DNA of 6,169 nt, from the NCBI GenBank assembly GCA_013816415.1, contig JACDEN010000180.1:1-6169 (forward strand). The letters are read 5' to 3'. Shown in pieces: positions 4,982 through 6,169 of the stretch; the first letter of the stretch is position 1; each line of letters opens with the position of its first letter. The notes beneath the pieces were generated by a model. That model searched no databases, was not told the origin of the DNA, and saw only the letters and a program-made list of their open reading frames with translations. The translations under genes were made by a program, and so were the position numbers. This DNA comes from Planctomycetota bacterium (GTDB lineage: Bacteria > Planctomycetota > UBA11346).

Positions 4982-6169
4982 TCAACCGGCGGGCACCGGC
5001 TTCTTTTTACCGCCCTTGCGCTCGCGCGGCGCCTCCGCCTCCGGCTCCTTGACCACCCACTTCCCATTCACGAGGAACGAGGTCCAGCCGGTCGGTTCGC
5101 CCTTCTTCTCGCTCGCGAGGTAGTGCTCGCGGGTCTTGCGGCTGAAGCGGATCATCGCCGGATTACCCTTCGGGTCCGCCTGCGGGGCGTCGGCCAGGTA
5201 ATGATACTTCGGATCGAGCTCGGCCTTGTGGCGCGCGAGATCGGTGACCAGCGGTGGGCGGGTCTCGCGCGATTTCGGATAGGCGCTCGAGGCGAGGAAG
5301 ATGCCGGCCGCGCCGTCGCGCAGCACGAAGTAGCCGTCCGACTTGGTGCAGGCCAGCTCCTTCATGTGCACCGGCGCGATGCGTGGCGGTGCCGCCTCGC
5401 CATTGCGCATGAGCTTGCGCGTGTTCTTGCAGTCGGGGTATTTGGTGCAGGCGAAGTACTTGCCGAAGCGGCCGGTGCGCAGCTGCATCTGCGCGCCGCA
5501 CTTGTCGCAGTCGATGACCGGGCCTTCGTAGCCCTTGATCTTGTACTGCCCCATCTCGACCAGCGTGCCGGTGCAGTCGGGATTCTTGCCGCAGATGTGC
5601 AGCTTCCGCTTCTCGTCGACCAGGTACGAGTCCATCGCGGTGGCGCACACCGGGCAGCGCTTCTTGGCCAGCAGCGCGCTCGCGTCGGCCTCGGTCGCCT
5701 CCTCGTCGGCGGCGCTGTTGGTAGGGGCGATCGTCGCCACCTCCTCGCCGGGGACCAGGTTGATGGTGCTCGAGCACTTCTCCTTCGGCGGCAGGTTGTA
5801 GCCGGTGCAGCCGAGGAACACACCGGTGCGGCCGGTGCGGATCGCCATCTTGCGACCGCACTTCGGGCAGTCGATGTCGGTCTCGACCGGATCGTTCGGC
5901 TTCATCTTCCTACCGGCCTTGTCGAGTTTGCCGGTGAAGTCCTTGTAGAACGCGTCGAGCACGCCCTTCCATTCCGACTTGGCCTCGGCGATCTCGTCGA
6001 GGTCCTCCTCCATGCCCGCGGTGAAGCTGTAGTCCATCAGGTCGGGGAAGGCGTCGACCAAACGACCGGTGACGATGTCGCCGAGTTTTTCCGCATAGAA
6101 GCGGCGGTTGGTGAGCTTGACGTAGCCGCGTTCCTGGATGGTCGAGATGATCGCGGCGTAGGTCGACGG
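4982..6169 (-). CDS. topA: DNA topoisomerase I, C-terminal part (5' end beyond window)
   Basis: Type IA topoisomerase that relaxes negatively supercoiled DNA in the cytoplasm. The visible 395 residues start inside the conserved core: PSTYAAIISTIQERGYV directly at the right edge, then NRRFYAEKLGDIVTGRL and FTAGMEEDLDEIA, all typical of the E. coli-type enzyme. Three four-cysteine zinc fingers follow (visible-residue numbering): Cys101/104/121/132, Cys172/175/193/199 and Cys221/224/241/247. After these come a zinc-ribbon-like domain without the full cysteine set (KSDGYFVLRDGAAGIFLASS) and a last DNA-binding domain (FSRKTREHYLASEKKGEPTG). The protein ends in a basic tail, RERKGGKKKPVPAG. The active-site tyrosine and Toprim domain lie outside the window. 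The TTG at 6059-6061 is an ordinary internal codon, since conserved sequence continues upstream of it. The reading frame is intact to TGA at 4982-4984. No clear terminator follows, and the dioxygenase gene is next on the same strand. Confidence 0.97.
   Translation of the reverse strand, partial: PSTYAAIISTIQERGYVKLTNRRFYAEKLGDIVTGRLVDAFPDLMDYSFTAGMEEDLDEIAEAKSEWKGVLDAFYKDFTGKLDKAGRKMKPNDPVETDIDCPKCGRKMAIRTGRTGVFLGCTGYNLPPKEKCSSTINLVPGEEVATIAPTNSAADEEATEADASALLAKKRCPVCATAMDSYLVDEKRKLHICGKNPDCTGTLVEMGQYKIKGYEGPVIDCDKCGAQMQLRTGRFGKYFACTKYPDCKNTRKLMRNGEAAPPRIAPVHMKELACTKSDGYFVLRDGAAGIFLASSAYPKSRETRPPLVTDLARHKAELDPKYHYLADAPQADPKGNPAMIRFSRKTREHYLASEKKGEPTGWTSFLVNGKWVVKEPEAEAPRERKGGKKKPVPAG

Noticed and set aside
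6059..6061. TTG as a start codon for a short zinc-finger protein
   Set aside because: Conserved TopA core sequence continues without a stop from this point to the window edge, so this is an internal leucine codon.

Overview
This is a high-GC bacterial window with strong G/C preference at third codon positions in the real genes. It holds parts or all of five genes and no sign of a phage, transposon, CRISPR array or RNA gene. The organism is uncertain. The topoisomerase I C-terminus resembles the Escherichia coli type closely, which points toward Proteobacteria. The extracellular esterase with a Cys-containing, MYXO-CTERM-like tail and the Tat-exported intradiol dioxygenase are the sort of proteins also common in Myxococcota, Planctomycetota and related Gram-negative environmental lineages. 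I would call it a Gram-negative soil or water bacterium that lives on plant polymers, without naming a phylum.

Layout: (1) bases 1-170, plus strand, the last 55 codons of an unrecognised protein; (2) 202-2115, minus strand, a complete GH51-type alpha-L-arabinofuranosidase, convergent with the first gene; (3) 2116-2624, a 509-base divergent intergenic region with a 14-base perfect palindrome, several hairpins and an AT-rich patch that is the likeliest promoter area; (4) 2625-4070, plus strand, a secreted two-module SGNH/GDSL esterase with a CIA30-like N-terminal domain, a Ser/Thr/Gly linker and a C-terminal membrane anchor; (5) 4194-4880, minus strand, a Tat-signal intradiol ring-cleavage dioxygenase-like protein, convergent with the esterase; (6) 4982-6169, minus strand, the C-terminal part of DNA topoisomerase I (topA), running off the right edge.

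The arabinofuranosidase and esterase are divergently arranged around a shared regulatory region. A plausible reading is arabinoxylan or pectin side-chain use: the surface-anchored esterase removes acyl groups outside the cell and the arabinofuranosidase, which has no visible export signal, releases arabinose from imported oligosaccharides. This is inference from gene families and layout. The dioxygenase lies 101 bases downstream of housekeeping topA on the same strand, but it has its own strong ribosome binding site; its substrate cannot be read from sequence.

I found no convincing new multi-gene system. The points most worth checking are the C-terminal anchor of the esterase, the shared intergenic region with its palindrome, and the exported dioxygenase.
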